Notes under the pieces: generated by a model
Told to the model about the DNA's origin: nothing
Databases searched by the model: none
What the model saw: the letters and a program-made list of their open reading frames with translations, nothing else
In this document: in pieces, positions 37,485-45,955 of the stretch
How positions within the stretch are numbered: position 1 is the first letter of the stretch
Layout of the letters: the number at the start of each line of letters is the position of its first letter
Origin: Nocardia gamkensis NBRC 108242
GTDB taxonomy: Bacteria > Actinomycetota > Actinomycetes > Mycobacteriales > Mycobacteriaceae
Length of the DNA: 64,000 nt
Assembly: GCF_001612985.1 (NCBI RefSeq)
Contig: NZ_BDBM01000033.1
Location: forward strand, 32,558 to 96,557
Direction: 5' to 3'
Translations under genes and position numbers: made by a program

Positions 37485-38903
37485 ATGTCGTTCGGTCCGC
37501 CGCTGCTGCTCAGTTCGCTGAACCCGCTCGCCGTCGCAGGCGGAGCGGACATCCCCGACGCCGTCACCATCGACGGGACCACCCTGTCCCGCAGTGATCT
37601 GCTGGGCGCGGCCACTTCGGTGGCCGAACGCGTCGCGCGCGCCGAGCGGGTGGCGGTGCTCGCAGGCCCCACGGTGGAGACCGTGCTCGCGGTGGTCGGC
37701 TGCCTCATCGCGGGTGTCACCGTGGTGCCCGTGCCGCCGGACTCCGGAACCGCGGAGCGCGCGCACATCCTGGCCGATTCGGGTGCTCAGGCGTGGCTGG
37801 GGAAAGCGCCGCAGGACGCGGAACTGCCCGTGGTGCCGGTGCGGCGGCACGCCAGGTCATGGCACACCTACCCCGAACCCGACCCGGCCGCTACGGCATT
37901 CGTGCTGTACACCTCGGGAACCACCGGTTTGCCCAAGGGCGTGATGCTCAGCAGGGGCGCGATCGCCGCCGGTCTTGACGCTCTCGCCGACGCATGGGCC
38001 TGGACCGTGAGCGACACACTGGTGCACGGACTTCCGCTGTTCCACGTGCACGGGCTGATCCTCGGCCTGCTCGGCCCGCTGCGCGTGGGCAGCCCGTTGG
38101 TCCACACCGGCAAGCCGACGCCGCAGGCGTACGCGGCGGCCGGAGGTTCGCTGTACTTCGGTGTGCCGACCGTGTGGTCGCGGGTGGTCGAGGACCCCGA
38201 CTCGGCGAAGCGATTGTCCGGCGCGCGGCTGCTGGTCTCCGGTAGTGCGCCACTGCCAGTGCCGGTGTTCGAGCGACTGCGCGAGCTCACCGGGCACGCG
38301 CCGGTCGAGCGCTACGGCATGAGCGAGACCATGATCACGCTGTCCACCCGGGCCGACGGCGAGCGCAGGCCGGGATGGGTCGGCACGCCGGTGCGCGGCG
38401 TGCGCACCCGGCTGCGCGACGAGTCCGGCTCCCCGGTCCCGCACGACGGCGAGAGCATCGGCGGCCTTCAAGTGTCCGGGCCCATGCTCTTCGACGGTTA
38501 TCTGAACCGACCGGAGGCGACCGCGCAGAGCTGGACCGAGGACGGATGGTTCCGGACCGGCGACGTCGCCGCGATCGACGCGGAGGGCTTCCACCGCATC
38601 GTCGGCCGGGAATCGGTGGACCTCATCAAATCCGGTGGCTACCGGGTCGGCGCCGGGGAGGTCGAGACGGTGCTGCTCGGCCATCCGGCGGTCGCGGAGG
38701 TCGCGGTGGTCGGCTTGCCCGACGACGACCTCGGTCAGCGCATCACCGCCTTCGTCGTGCTGCGCGATGCCGCGACCGAACGCGAACTGATCGACCATGT
38801 CGCCGGTGAACTCTCGGTGCACAAGCGTCCGCGCGAGATCCGCGTGGTCGACGCACTGCCGCGCAACGCGATGGGCAAGGTGCAGAAGAACAAGCTGGGT
38901 TGA
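37485..38903 (+). CDS. fadD36: acyl-CoA synthetase FadD36
   Basis: A 472-residue AMP-binding ligase, shorter than most FadD proteins. The P-loop is VLYTSGTTGLPKGVMLS, the adenylate motif ERYGMSET, WFRTGDVA follows, and the C-terminal catalytic Lys is in LPRNAMGKVQKNKL. The GRESVDLIKSGGYRVGAGEV hinge is present. It activates a carboxylic acid with ATP and CoA. It matches M. tuberculosis FadD36 (Rv1193) in length and motifs, a protein also similar to malonyl-CoA synthetases. The substrate is therefore open. Followed 33 bases later by the PPOX gene. Confidence 0.88.
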   Translation: MSFGPPLLLSSLNPLAVAGGADIPDAVTIDGTTLSRSDLLGAATSVAERVARAERVAVLAGPTVETVLAVVGCLIAGVTVVPVPPDSGTAERAHILADSGAQAWLGKAPQDAELPVVPVRRHARSWHTYPEPDPAATAFVLYTSGTTGLPKGVMLSRGAIAAGLDALADAWAWTVSDTLVHGLPLFHVHGLILGLLGPLRVGSPLVHTGKPTPQAYAAAGGSLYFGVPTVWSRVVEDPDSAKRLSGARLLVSGSAPLPVPVFERLRELTGHAPVERYGMSETMITLSTRADGERRPGWVGTPVRGVRTRLRDESGSPVPHDGESIGGLQVSGPMLFDGYLNRPEATAQSWTEDGWFRTGDVAAIDAEGFHRIVGRESVDLIKSGGYRVGAGEVETVLLGHPAVAEVAVVGLPDDDLGQRITAFVVLRDAATERELIDHVAGELSVHKRPREIRVVDALPRNAMGKVQKNKLG

Positions 38904-38924
38904 CCTCGAGTTCGGTAGAGGTTC

Positions 38925-38930
38925 TACGGT
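38925..38930 (+). promoter_or_regulatory. leaderless -10 box (TACGGT) of the PPOX gene
   Basis: TACGGT, six bases, then ATG 38937. Confidence 0.5.
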
Positions 38931-38936
38931 CGGCCC

Positions 38937-39329
38937 ATGACTTCGACCCTGACCCCCGAACAGATCGACTACCTGCACACCCAGCGCCTGGGCCGGCTGG
39001 CCACCGTCCGGCCCGACGGCACCCCGCAGAACAACCCCGTCGGCTTCCGCTACAACGCCGACCTGGGCACCATCGACATCGCGGGCTGGAACATGGGTGC
39101 CTCGTGGAAATTCCGCAACCTCGCCACCAACGACCACGTCGCATTCGTCGTCGACGACGTCGCCTCGGTCCAGCCATGGCGGGTCCGCTGCCTCGAAATC
39201 CGCGGCACCGCCGAAGCGCTCACCGACGTCGACCCGTACATCTCCGGGGTCTCCCGCGAAATGATCCGCATCCATCCCCGACGCGTAATCGCCTTCGGGC
39301 TCTCGGGTGAGTCTCCCGACCCCGCCTGA
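38937..39329 (+). CDS. PPOX-class F420-dependent oxidoreductase
   Basis: A 130-residue split-barrel flavin/deazaflavin-binding protein. LHTQRLGRLATVRPDGTPQN and PVGFRYNADLGTIDIAG are characteristic of the pyridoxamine-phosphate-oxidase-like family, specifically the branch annotated as F420-dependent in actinobacteria. Such enzymes use reduced F420 to reduce varied small molecules. fbiC in the same window shows that the cofactor is made. It is convergent with dapD, with a hairpin between them. Confidence 0.82.
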   Translation: MTSTLTPEQIDYLHTQRLGRLATVRPDGTPQNNPVGFRYNADLGTIDIAGWNMGASWKFRNLATNDHVAFVVDDVASVQPWRVRCLEIRGTAEALTDVDPYISGVSREMIRIHPRRVIAFGLSGESPDPA

Positions 39330-39343
39330 TCCGGCCGAGGCTG

Positions 39344-39373
39344 CACGAGTGGCACCTGATCGCGCCACTCGTG
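39344..39373. terminator. bidirectional hairpin between PPOX gene and dapD
   Basis: CACGAGTGGC (39344-39353) and GCCACTCGTG (39364-39373) form a perfect 10-bp stem, centred between two convergent stops. Confidence 0.75.
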
Positions 39374-39379
39374 GCAGTT

Positions 39380-40327
39380 CTAGTCGTTGGCGTGGAGGTC
39401 GGCGTTGAGTTCGATGCCGGTGCCCTTGCGGGGGACCACCTCGACGGCGCCGGTGGTGGAATTGCGGCGGAACAGCAGGTTGTCGCGGCCGGCCAGGTCG
39501 GCCGCCTTGACGAGGGTGCCGTCGGGGGTGGTGACCTTGGTGCCCGCGGTCAGGTAGAGGCCCGCCTCGACCACGCAGTCGTTGCCGAGTGGGATACCGA
39601 GGCCGGAGTTCGCGCCGAGCAGCGAGCGCTCGCCGATGGAGATGACCTTGGTGCCACCGCCGGAGAGCGTGCCCATGGTGGACGCGCCGCCGCCGATGTC
39701 GGAGCCGTCGCCGACCACAACGCCCGCGGAGATGCGGCCCTCGATCATCGAGGCGCCGAGGGTGCCCGCGTTGAAGTTCACGAAGCCTTCGTGCATGACG
39801 GTGGTGCCGGAGGCCAGGTGCGCGCCGAGGCGGACGCGGTCGGCGTCGCCGATGCGGACGCCGGAGGGCAGCACGTAGTCGACCATGCGCGGGAACTTGT
39901 CCACGCTGTACACGGTGACCGGACCGCGGGCGCGCAGCTTGGCGCGGGTGGCCTCGAAGCCCTCCACCGCGGCGGGGCCGTGGTTGGTCCACACCACGTT
40001 GGTCAGCAGGCCGAACTGGCCGTCCAGACTCACCTCGTGCGGCTTGACCAGGCGGTGCGAGAGCAGGTGCAAGCGCAGGTAGACGTCGTGCGCGTCGACC
40101 GGGGCGGCGGACAGGTCGGCGATCGTGGTGCGCACCGCGATCACGTCGACCCCGCGGGCGTCGTCGAAGCCCAGCAGCGCCGCGTACTCGGCGGGCGCCT
40201 CGTCCAGCCGCTTGGTGCCGGTCTCGGCGAACTCGCCCAGCTGCGGGGCCGGGTACCACGTGTCCAGTACGGTCCCGTCCGCGGTCACATTGGCGATACC
40301 GACTGCTGCTGCTCCCTGGATGCTCAC
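39380..40327 (-). CDS. dapD: tetrahydrodipicolinate N-succinyltransferase
   Basis: A 315-residue trimeric acyltransferase. The C-terminal half has the hexapeptide repeats of a left-handed beta-helix (GASMIEGRISAGVVVGDGSD and on). It transfers succinyl from succinyl-CoA to tetrahydrodipicolinate on the way to meso-diaminopimelate and lysine. Length and the N-terminal domain match the actinobacterial form (Rv1201c). Start is GTG 40327 with TAACCT seven bases upstream, so it is probably leaderless. It is divergent from dapE, the later step of the route. Confidence 0.95.
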   Translation of the reverse strand: MSIQGAAAVGIANVTADGTVLDTWYPAPQLGEFAETGTKRLDEAPAEYAALLGFDDARGVDVIAVRTTIADLSAAPVDAHDVYLRLHLLSHRLVKPHEVSLDGQFGLLTNVVWTNHGPAAVEGFEATRAKLRARGPVTVYSVDKFPRMVDYVLPSGVRIGDADRVRLGAHLASGTTVMHEGFVNFNAGTLGASMIEGRISAGVVVGDGSDIGGGASTMGTLSGGGTKVISIGERSLLGANSGLGIPLGNDCVVEAGLYLTAGTKVTTPDGTLVKAADLAGRDNLLFRRNSTTGAVEVVPRKGTGIELNADLHAND

Positions 40328-40334
40328 GGCCTAG

Positions 40335-40340
40335 AGGTTA
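40335..40340 (-). promoter_or_regulatory. leaderless -10 box (TAACCT) of dapD
   Basis: On the minus strand TAACCT, seven bases, then GTG 40327. Confidence 0.55.
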
Positions 40341-40460
40341 CCGACCCGCGCCGGACAACGGTGCGGCTGCTCCGGCGACCGCCGTCACCGCCGCGACCGC
40401 TCCCGGAAGAGGCGGCCGCGACCCGAGGCGGCATGCGGGCCGTGGCGGGTGAGCGGGTCG

Positions 40461-40466
40461 TAGGGT
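40461..40466 (+). promoter_or_regulatory. leaderless -10 box (TAGGGT) of dapE
   Basis: TAGGGT, seven bases, then GTG 40474; it favours this start over the GTG at 40465, which overlaps the box. Confidence 0.5.
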
Positions 40467-40473
40467 GAAGCGC

Positions 40474-41577
40474 GTGACCATCGACCTGCATGCCGACCCG
40501 ATCGCACTGACCGCCGCACTCGTCGACATCCCGAGCGTCTCGCGCGACGAGGCGGCCATCACCGACGTGGTGGAGCGGGCGTTGCGTGAGCAGACGACGG
40601 GGTTCGAGATCCTCCGGCACGGAAACGTGGTGCTGGCGCGCACCCAGCGTGGGCTGCCCACCCGGGTGATCCTGGCCGGGCACCTGGACACCGTGCCGAT
40701 CGCCGACAACGTGCCCGGCCGGTTCGAGGTGAGCCCGGTGGGTGAGCGGGTCCTCTACGGCTGCGGCTCGGTGGACATGAAGTCGGGCGACGCGGTCTTT
40801 CTGCACCTCGCCGCTACCGTCGCCGACCTGGTGCACGACCTGACCCTGATCTTCTACGACGGGGAGGAGATCGCCGCCGAGTTCAACGGGCTCGGGCACA
40901 TCGAGCGCGATCTGCCCGACTGGCTCACCGGCGACCTCGCCGTCCTCGGCGAACCGTCCGGCGGCTGGATCGAGGCCGGTTGCCAGGGCGCGCTGCGCGC
41001 TCGGCTGCGCACCTCCGGCGTGCGCGCGCACGCGGCGCGGGCGTGGCTGGGCGACAACGCGATTCACCGGCTGGCCCCGATACTGCAGCGGCTGGCCGAC
41101 TATCGCGCGCGGGAAGTGGACATCGACGGCTGCGTCTATCGCGAGGGCTTGTCCGCCGTGCAGGTCGAGGCCGGAGTCGCGGGCAATGTCGTGCCGGACG
41201 CCGCCGAGCTGGAGGTCAACTTCCGTTTCGCTCCCGACCGCACGATCGACCAAGCCGTCGAGCACGTGCGCGAGGTCTTCGCCGGACTCGAGCTGTCCTT
41301 CGAGGTGATCGACGCGGCGCCGGGCGCGCTGCCCGGCCTGACGGCGCCGGCGGCCAAGGACCTGATCGACTCGGTGCAGCGCCACGGCGGCGGCGGTGTC
41401 CGCGCGAAGTACGGCTGGACCGACGTCTCGCGTTTCGCGGCCCGCGGCATCCCCGCCGTCAACTTCGGTCCCGGCGATCCCAACCTCGCGCACAAGCGCG
41501 ACGAGCACGTCCCCGTCCACCAGATCACCGCCGTCACCGCCATGTTGCGCAGCTACCTGAGCAGCGCACCGGACTGA
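40474..41577 (+). CDS. dapE: succinyl-diaminopimelate desuccinylase
   Basis: A 367-residue M20-family zinc hydrolase. Metal-binding and catalytic residues are in LAGHLDTVPIAD, CGSVDMKSGDAVFLHLAA, FYDGEEIA and the C-terminal GDPNLAHKRDEHVP. It removes succinate from N-succinyl-LL-diaminopimelate. With dapC at 31149 and dapD next door it gives three enzymes of the succinylase pathway within 11 kb. It starts at GTG 40474 by the promoter argument. The neighbouring enoyl-CoA hydratase starts 79 bases after its stop. Confidence 0.94.
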   Translation: MTIDLHADPIALTAALVDIPSVSRDEAAITDVVERALREQTTGFEILRHGNVVLARTQRGLPTRVILAGHLDTVPIADNVPGRFEVSPVGERVLYGCGSVDMKSGDAVFLHLAATVADLVHDLTLIFYDGEEIAAEFNGLGHIERDLPDWLTGDLAVLGEPSGGWIEAGCQGALRARLRTSGVRAHAARAWLGDNAIHRLAPILQRLADYRAREVDIDGCVYREGLSAVQVEAGVAGNVVPDAAELEVNFRFAPDRTIDQAVEHVREVFAGLELSFEVIDAAPGALPGLTAPAAKDLIDSVQRHGGGGVRAKYGWTDVSRFAARGIPAVNFGPGDPNLAHKRDEHVPVHQITAVTAMLRSYLSSAPD

Positions 41578-41644
41578 ACGCTCCGCGCGGGTCGTTCTCT
41601 GAAATCGGGTTTTCGGACCTGTCGTGTCGCTGCTCGCAGAGATC

Positions 41645-41650
41645 TACGGT
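41645..41650 (+). promoter_or_regulatory. leaderless -10 box (TACGGT) of the enoyl-CoA hydratase gene
   Basis: TACGGT, six bases, then ATG 41657. GGTGGAG in the same bases could instead serve as a ribosome site. Confidence 0.4.
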
Positions 41651-41656
41651 GGAGAT

Positions 41657-42436
41657 ATGACCGCCTTGGAGTATCGGCATCTGCTGGTCGCGCGGGACGG
41701 CGACACTGTGCGCATCACCATGAACCGGCCGGAGCGGCGCAACGCGCTGTCGGGTGACCACCTGGCCGAACTGCTCGCCTCGTTCCGGGCCGCAGGGGAG
41801 ACCGACGCCACCGGGATAGTGCTCGGGGCGCGCGGCCCGGTGTTCTGCGCGGGCCACGATTTCGCCGATGTCGCCGCGCGCGACTTGCTCGGCGTGCGGG
41901 AACTGCTCACGCTGTGCACCGAACTCATGTCGACCATCCAGTCGGTGCCGCAGGTGGTGATCGCCCGGGTACACGGTCTGGCCACGGCCGCAGGCTGCCA
42001 GCTGGTGGCCTCCTGCGATCTGGCCGTCGCCGCAGAATCCGCCGGTTTCGCGCTCCCCGGCGGCAAGGGTGGCTGGTTCTGCCACACCCCCGCGGTGCCG
42101 GTGGCCCGCGCCGTCGGACGTAAACGCCTGATGGAAATGGCCCTCACCGGCGACCCGATCGATGCCCGCACCGCCGAACAGTGGGGCCTTATCAACCGAG
42201 CGGTGCCGGACGCCGAGCTGGACACTGCCGTGGCTGCGTTGCTCGCCCGCGCCACCCGGGGCAGCCGGGCCAGCAAGGCACTCGGCAAACGCACTCTCTA
42301 CAGCCAGCTCGACCGTCCCGAAGCGGACGCCTACACGCTCGCCCTGGAAGTCATGGCCGCCGCCGCTCAACTCCCCGGCGCCCGTGAAGGAATGGCGGCC
42401 TTCCTGGCGAAGCGCCCGCCCGCCTGGCCCGATTAG
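41657..42436 (+). CDS. enoyl-CoA hydratase/isomerase-family protein
   Basis: A 259-residue crotonase-fold protein. RITMNRPERRNALS is the N-terminal signature, and VLGARGPVFCAGHDFADVAA and RVHGLATAAGCQLVASCDLA form the oxyanion hole and CoA site. The usual first catalytic Glu position holds Ala in ATAAGCQL, while the second region (GGKGGWFCHTP) also departs from classical hydratases. It may therefore catalyse a different reaction on acyl-CoA. It lies between dapE and the LOG genes. Confidence 0.85.
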   Translation: MTALEYRHLLVARDGDTVRITMNRPERRNALSGDHLAELLASFRAAGETDATGIVLGARGPVFCAGHDFADVAARDLLGVRELLTLCTELMSTIQSVPQVVIARVHGLATAAGCQLVASCDLAVAAESAGFALPGGKGGWFCHTPAVPVARAVGRKRLMEMALTGDPIDARTAEQWGLINRAVPDAELDTAVAALLARATRGSRASKALGKRTLYSQLDRPEADAYTLALEVMAAAAQLPGAREGMAAFLAKRPPAWPD

Positions 42437-42749
42437 CGCAGGGAGCGCCTTTCCCCGGCGTCGGAATCGCGAGCGCCGCCGTCATCACGTACCCACCGAG
42501 GCCGGACGGAGAGTGACTCGGGCGAGGCGGGGCGGCGCGGCGGTTCGTGGAGTGGCCGACTCCTCCGCGGGCCGCGTCCGCGTCGAACGCCGCGATCCAG
42601 TGTCCGACCCGGCGTGATCCGTACCGTGACGTGCGCGCCGAACGCCGAGATTGCGGCCGCGTCTCGGCCGGCCTTCGCCCGGCTGAACGCCGGACGACTT
42701 CTCCCGTCCAGCCCCTGGGTCCGCCTTGCCGGACGGTAGCGTGGAACGC
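42437..42749. other. 313-base gap between the enoyl-CoA hydratase and LOG genes
   Basis: Very GC-rich, with no gene that has both a ribosome site and a plausible protein. It contains the small palindrome GGAGTGGCCGACTCC. The promoter box of the next gene is at its end. Confidence 0.5.
42737..42742 (+). promoter_or_regulatory. leaderless -10 box (TAGCGT) of the first LOG gene
   Basis: TAGCGT, seven bases, then ATG 42750. Confidence 0.55.
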
Positions 42750-43559
42750 ATGTCCACCGACGCCGCGGACCGTGAGGTCGCCCCCAAACCCAAGTCGACA
42801 CCGAAATTCCGCGGCCCGATCATGTTTCGCCGCGAGCGGGCCGACGGCGTGGGCACCGCCGACCGGCACCTGCTGGACAAGCGTGGCGACACCGACTGGG
42901 TACACACCGATCCATGGCGCGTGCTGCGCATCCAAGCCGAGTTCGTCGAGGGCTTCGGCGCGCTCGCCGAGGTGCCGCGGGCGGTGACCGTCTTCGGTTC
43001 CGCGCGCACGTCCGCCGACCACCCGGAATACCAGGCAGGGCGGGCCATCGGCGCCGCGCTGGCGCGGGCCGGTTTCGCGGTGATCACCGGCGGCGGCCCC
43101 GGCGCGATGGAGGCGGCGAACCGGGGCGCCTGCGAGGCGGGCGGCTACTCGATCGGCCTCGGCATCGAGCTGCCGTTCGAGCAGAGCCTCAACGACTGGG
43201 TCGACCTGGGCATCAATTTCCGGTACTTCTTCGTCCGCAAGACGATGTTCGTGAAGTACTCGCAGGCGTTCATCTGCCTGCCCGGCGGTTTCGGCACGCT
43301 CGACGAGTTGTTCGAGGCGCTGACGCTGGTGCAGACGCACAAGATCACCCGGTTTCCCATCATCCTGTTCGGCACCAGGTACTGGGCGGGCCTGGTCGAT
43401 TGGCTGCGCGATTCGCTCGGCGGTTCGGGCAAGATCGCCCCCGGCGACCTCGGTCTGCTGCACGTGACCGACAGCGTCGAGGAGGTCGTGCACATCATCC
43501 AGGCCGCCGCGGAGGCGGGTGGCGCCGAGGACGCGATCGGGACGGAGGATCAGTGGTGA
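42750..43559 (+). CDS. LOG-family (TIGR00730) protein, long form
   Basis: A 269-residue Rossmann-fold protein with a basic N-terminal extension of about 75 residues. The core has VFGSARTSADHPEY, VITGGGPGAMEAANRGA and the family signature PGGFGTLDELFEALT with the catalytic Arg/Glu set. LOG proteins release free cytokinin-like bases from nucleoside monophosphates; many bacterial members act generally as AMP/ribonucleotide hydrolases. It overlaps a second LOG gene by GTGA, so the pair is made together. Corresponds to a gene next to Rv1205. Confidence 0.9.
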   Translation: MSTDAADREVAPKPKSTPKFRGPIMFRRERADGVGTADRHLLDKRGDTDWVHTDPWRVLRIQAEFVEGFGALAEVPRAVTVFGSARTSADHPEYQAGRAIGAALARAGFAVITGGGPGAMEAANRGACEAGGYSIGLGIELPFEQSLNDWVDLGINFRYFFVRKTMFVKYSQAFICLPGGFGTLDELFEALTLVQTHKITRFPIILFGTRYWAGLVDWLRDSLGGSGKIAPGDLGLLHVTDSVEEVVHIIQAAAEAGGAEDAIGTEDQW

Positions 43560-44113
43560 GCGATCGGCCTTTCGCCGTCTGTGTCTACTGCTCGGCGAGC
43601 ACCACCGACCAGGACTACCTCTCGCTTGCCGCCCGGGTGGGCACCGAGATCGCCCGGCGCGGTTGGCAACTGGTGTCCGGCGGCGGGCACGTCTCGATGA
43701 TGGGCGCGGTCGCCACCGCGGCGCGCGCGGGCGGCGCGAACACCATCGGCGTGATCCCGAAACACCTGGTGCACCGGGAGGTCGCCGACGTCGACGCCGA
43801 CGAGTTGGTGGTCACCGACACCATGCGCCAGCGCAAGCAGGTGATGGAGGACCGCGCCGACGCCTTCCTCACCCTGCCCGGCGGCATCGGCACGCTGGAG
43901 GAGTTCTTCGAGGCCTGGACCGGCGGGTATCTGGGACAGCACGAGAAGTCCGTTGTTGTGCTGGATCCCAATGGTTTCTTCCGCGGGTTGTTCTCCTGGC
44001 TGGACGAGTTGTACGAGCGGAAGTTCGTTCCCCAGACGGCATTGGACCGGATTACCGTGGTGACCGATCTCCCGTCCGCGTTCGCGGCACTGGAGGCGGC
44101 GCGGACCCAGTGA
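43556..44113 (+). CDS. LOG-family cytokinin-riboside-monophosphate phosphoribohydrolase
   Basis: A 185-residue LOG protein of the short form, matching M. tuberculosis Rv1205 (about 187 residues). That protein is known to release cytokinins and is a proteasome substrate there. VCVYCSASTTDQDYLSLAAR, LVSGGGHVSMMGAVATAA and the signature PGGIGTLEEFFEAWT are seen. GTG overlaps the stop of the longer LOG gene. Its stop is 14 bases before fadD6, the same arrangement as Rv1205-Rv1206. Confidence 0.93.
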   Translation: MSDRPFAVCVYCSASTTDQDYLSLAARVGTEIARRGWQLVSGGGHVSMMGAVATAARAGGANTIGVIPKHLVHREVADVDADELVVTDTMRQRKQVMEDRADAFLTLPGGIGTLEEFFEAWTGGYLGQHEKSVVVLDPNGFFRGLFSWLDELYERKFVPQTALDRITVVTDLPSAFAALEAARTQ

Positions 44114-44127
44114 GGAGAGCTGAAGAC

Positions 44128-45897
44128 GTGAGCACCGACGCCCGCTCGACGGTGAGTTTGTTCGACCTCGCCCGAAATCTTCCCGGGATGGCCCTTGACG
44201 CGCCGGGCATGCTCCGCAACGCGATGAGCATGCTGGTGACGGCGGATTCCGAGTCCTCGGTGGGGCTGTATTTCCAGCGCAACGCCCACCGGCATCCGGA
44301 TCGGTTGTTCCTGCGGTTCGAGGGGGCGACCTTCACCTACGGTCAGGCCAACGCGCAGGTGAACCGGTATGCGAGCGTGCTCGCGGACCGGGGGGTGCGG
44401 CGCGGCGACGTGGTCGGCGTGCTGATGACCAACCGGCCGGAGACACTGTTCGTCGTGCTGGCCACGGTCAAGCTCGGTGCCACCGTGGGGTTGCTCAACC
44501 ACCATCAGCGCGACAACGTGCTGGCGCACAGCTTCGGCCTGCTCGACAGCGTGCTGAACGTGGTGGGCGCGGAATGCGCCGACGCGATCGACTCGCTGCC
44601 CGAGCCACCCGCCGACGTCCTCGCCGCCGACGAACTCCACGAGGCGGCCCGTGACGCCGACGACGCCGATCCACCGAGTTGTGCGGAGATCACCGCGCGG
44701 GAGCGGGCGTTCCTCATCTTCACCTCCGGCACCACCGGACTGCCCAAGGCCAGCGTGATGACCCATCTGCGCTGGACCAAGAGCATGGCAGGCCTGGGCG
44801 GCCTGGGAATTCGCCTGCGCGGCAACGACACTCTGTACTGCTGCCTGCCGCTGTACCACAACAACGCGCTCACCGTCGCGTTGTCCGCGGTGCTGGCCTC
44901 CGGCGGCACACTCGCGCTCGGCCGTGGTTTCTCCGCGTCCCGGTTCTGGGACGAGGTCATCCGCGAGCAGGCCACGGCGTTCATCTACATCGGCGAGCTG
45001 TGCCGCTACCTGGTCAACCAGCCCGCCAAGCCGACCGATCGCCAGCACCTGGTCCGGCTCGCCGTCGGCAACGGGCTGCGTCCGGAACTGTGGGACGAGT
45101 TCAAATCCCGGTTCGGCATCGAACGGATCGTGGAGTTCTACGGCGCGAGCGAGGCGAACATCGCGTTCGTCAACGCCTTCGGCGTGGATCGCACGGCAGG
45201 TTTCGGTCCGCTGCCGTACGCCGTCGTGGAGTACGACGAGGAGACCGGGAAAGCCAAGCGGGACAACAAGGGCCGTTTGCGCCGGGTCGGCACCGGCGAG
45301 GTCGGGCTGCTGCTGGCCAAGGTGACCGACCGCTCGCCGTTCGACGGTTACACCGACAAGGACGCCACCGAGGCCAAGCTGGTGCGCGACGGCTTCCAGG
45401 CCGGGGACGTCTGGTTCGACACCGGCGACCTGGTCCGGGAGCAGGGCTGGCATCACATCGCGTTCGTCGACCGGCTCGGCGACACGTTCCGCTGGAAGGG
45501 CGAGAACGTGGCGACCACCGAGGTGGAGGGCGCGCTGAGCAAGGCGGAGCAGATCGCCCAAGCGGTGGTCTACGGCGTGGACATCCCCGGGACGGACGGC
45601 AAGGCGGGCATGGCCGCGGTGACGCTGCGTCCCGGCGCGGAATTCGACGGGGCGGCGGTGGCGAAGCTGGTCTACCAGCAATTGCCGGGGTATGCCGTGC
45701 CCCTGTTCATTCGTATCGTCCACGAACTGGAGCAGACCTCCACGTTCAAAAGCCGCAAGGTCGAACTGCGCAAGCAGGGGTATGCCCCGGACCCCGACAG
45801 CACGCTGTACGTCCTCGCGGGCCGCACCGAGGGCTATGTCCCCGCCTACGACGACTATGCCGCCGAGGTAGCGGCGGGACGGGCGCCCAAGAGCTGA
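44128..45897 (+). CDS. fadD6: long-chain fatty-acid-CoA ligase FadD6
   Basis: A 589-residue very-long-chain-type acyl-CoA synthetase. The P-loop is FTSGTTGLPKASVMTHLRW, the adenylate motif is VEFYGASEAN and the hinge is VDRLGDTFRWKGENVATTEV. Length and order (after Rv1205, before folP2) match FadD6 (Rv1206), linked in mycobacteria to fatty acid uptake and storage-lipid synthesis. GTG 44128 follows GAGGAGAG by eight bases. It probably shares a message with the two LOG genes. Confidence 0.93.
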   Translation: MSTDARSTVSLFDLARNLPGMALDAPGMLRNAMSMLVTADSESSVGLYFQRNAHRHPDRLFLRFEGATFTYGQANAQVNRYASVLADRGVRRGDVVGVLMTNRPETLFVVLATVKLGATVGLLNHHQRDNVLAHSFGLLDSVLNVVGAECADAIDSLPEPPADVLAADELHEAARDADDADPPSCAEITARERAFLIFTSGTTGLPKASVMTHLRWTKSMAGLGGLGIRLRGNDTLYCCLPLYHNNALTVALSAVLASGGTLALGRGFSASRFWDEVIREQATAFIYIGELCRYLVNQPAKPTDRQHLVRLAVGNGLRPELWDEFKSRFGIERIVEFYGASEANIAFVNAFGVDRTAGFGPLPYAVVEYDEETGKAKRDNKGRLRRVGTGEVGLLLAKVTDRSPFDGYTDKDATEAKLVRDGFQAGDVWFDTGDLVREQGWHHIAFVDRLGDTFRWKGENVATTEVEGALSKAEQIAQAVVYGVDIPGTDGKAGMAAVTLRPGAEFDGAAVAKLVYQQLPGYAVPLFIRIVHELEQTSTFKSRKVELRKQGYAPDPDSTLYVLAGRTEGYVPAYDDYAAEVAAGRAPKS

Positions 45898-45942
45898 GGG
45901 GCAAGATCAGCACGGCCTGAAGACCCGGAGTGACGGACTGGC

Positions 45943-45948
45943 TACAGT
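45943..45948 (+). promoter_or_regulatory. leaderless -10 box (TACAGT) of folP2
   Basis: TACAGT, seven bases, then ATG 45956. Confidence 0.55.
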
Positions 45949-45955
45949 CGTTGAC

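Noticed and set aside
42433..42801. Minus-strand small gene between enoyl-CoA hydratase and LOG genes
   Set aside because: Very Arg-rich translation, overlap with the LOG start and no ribosome site.
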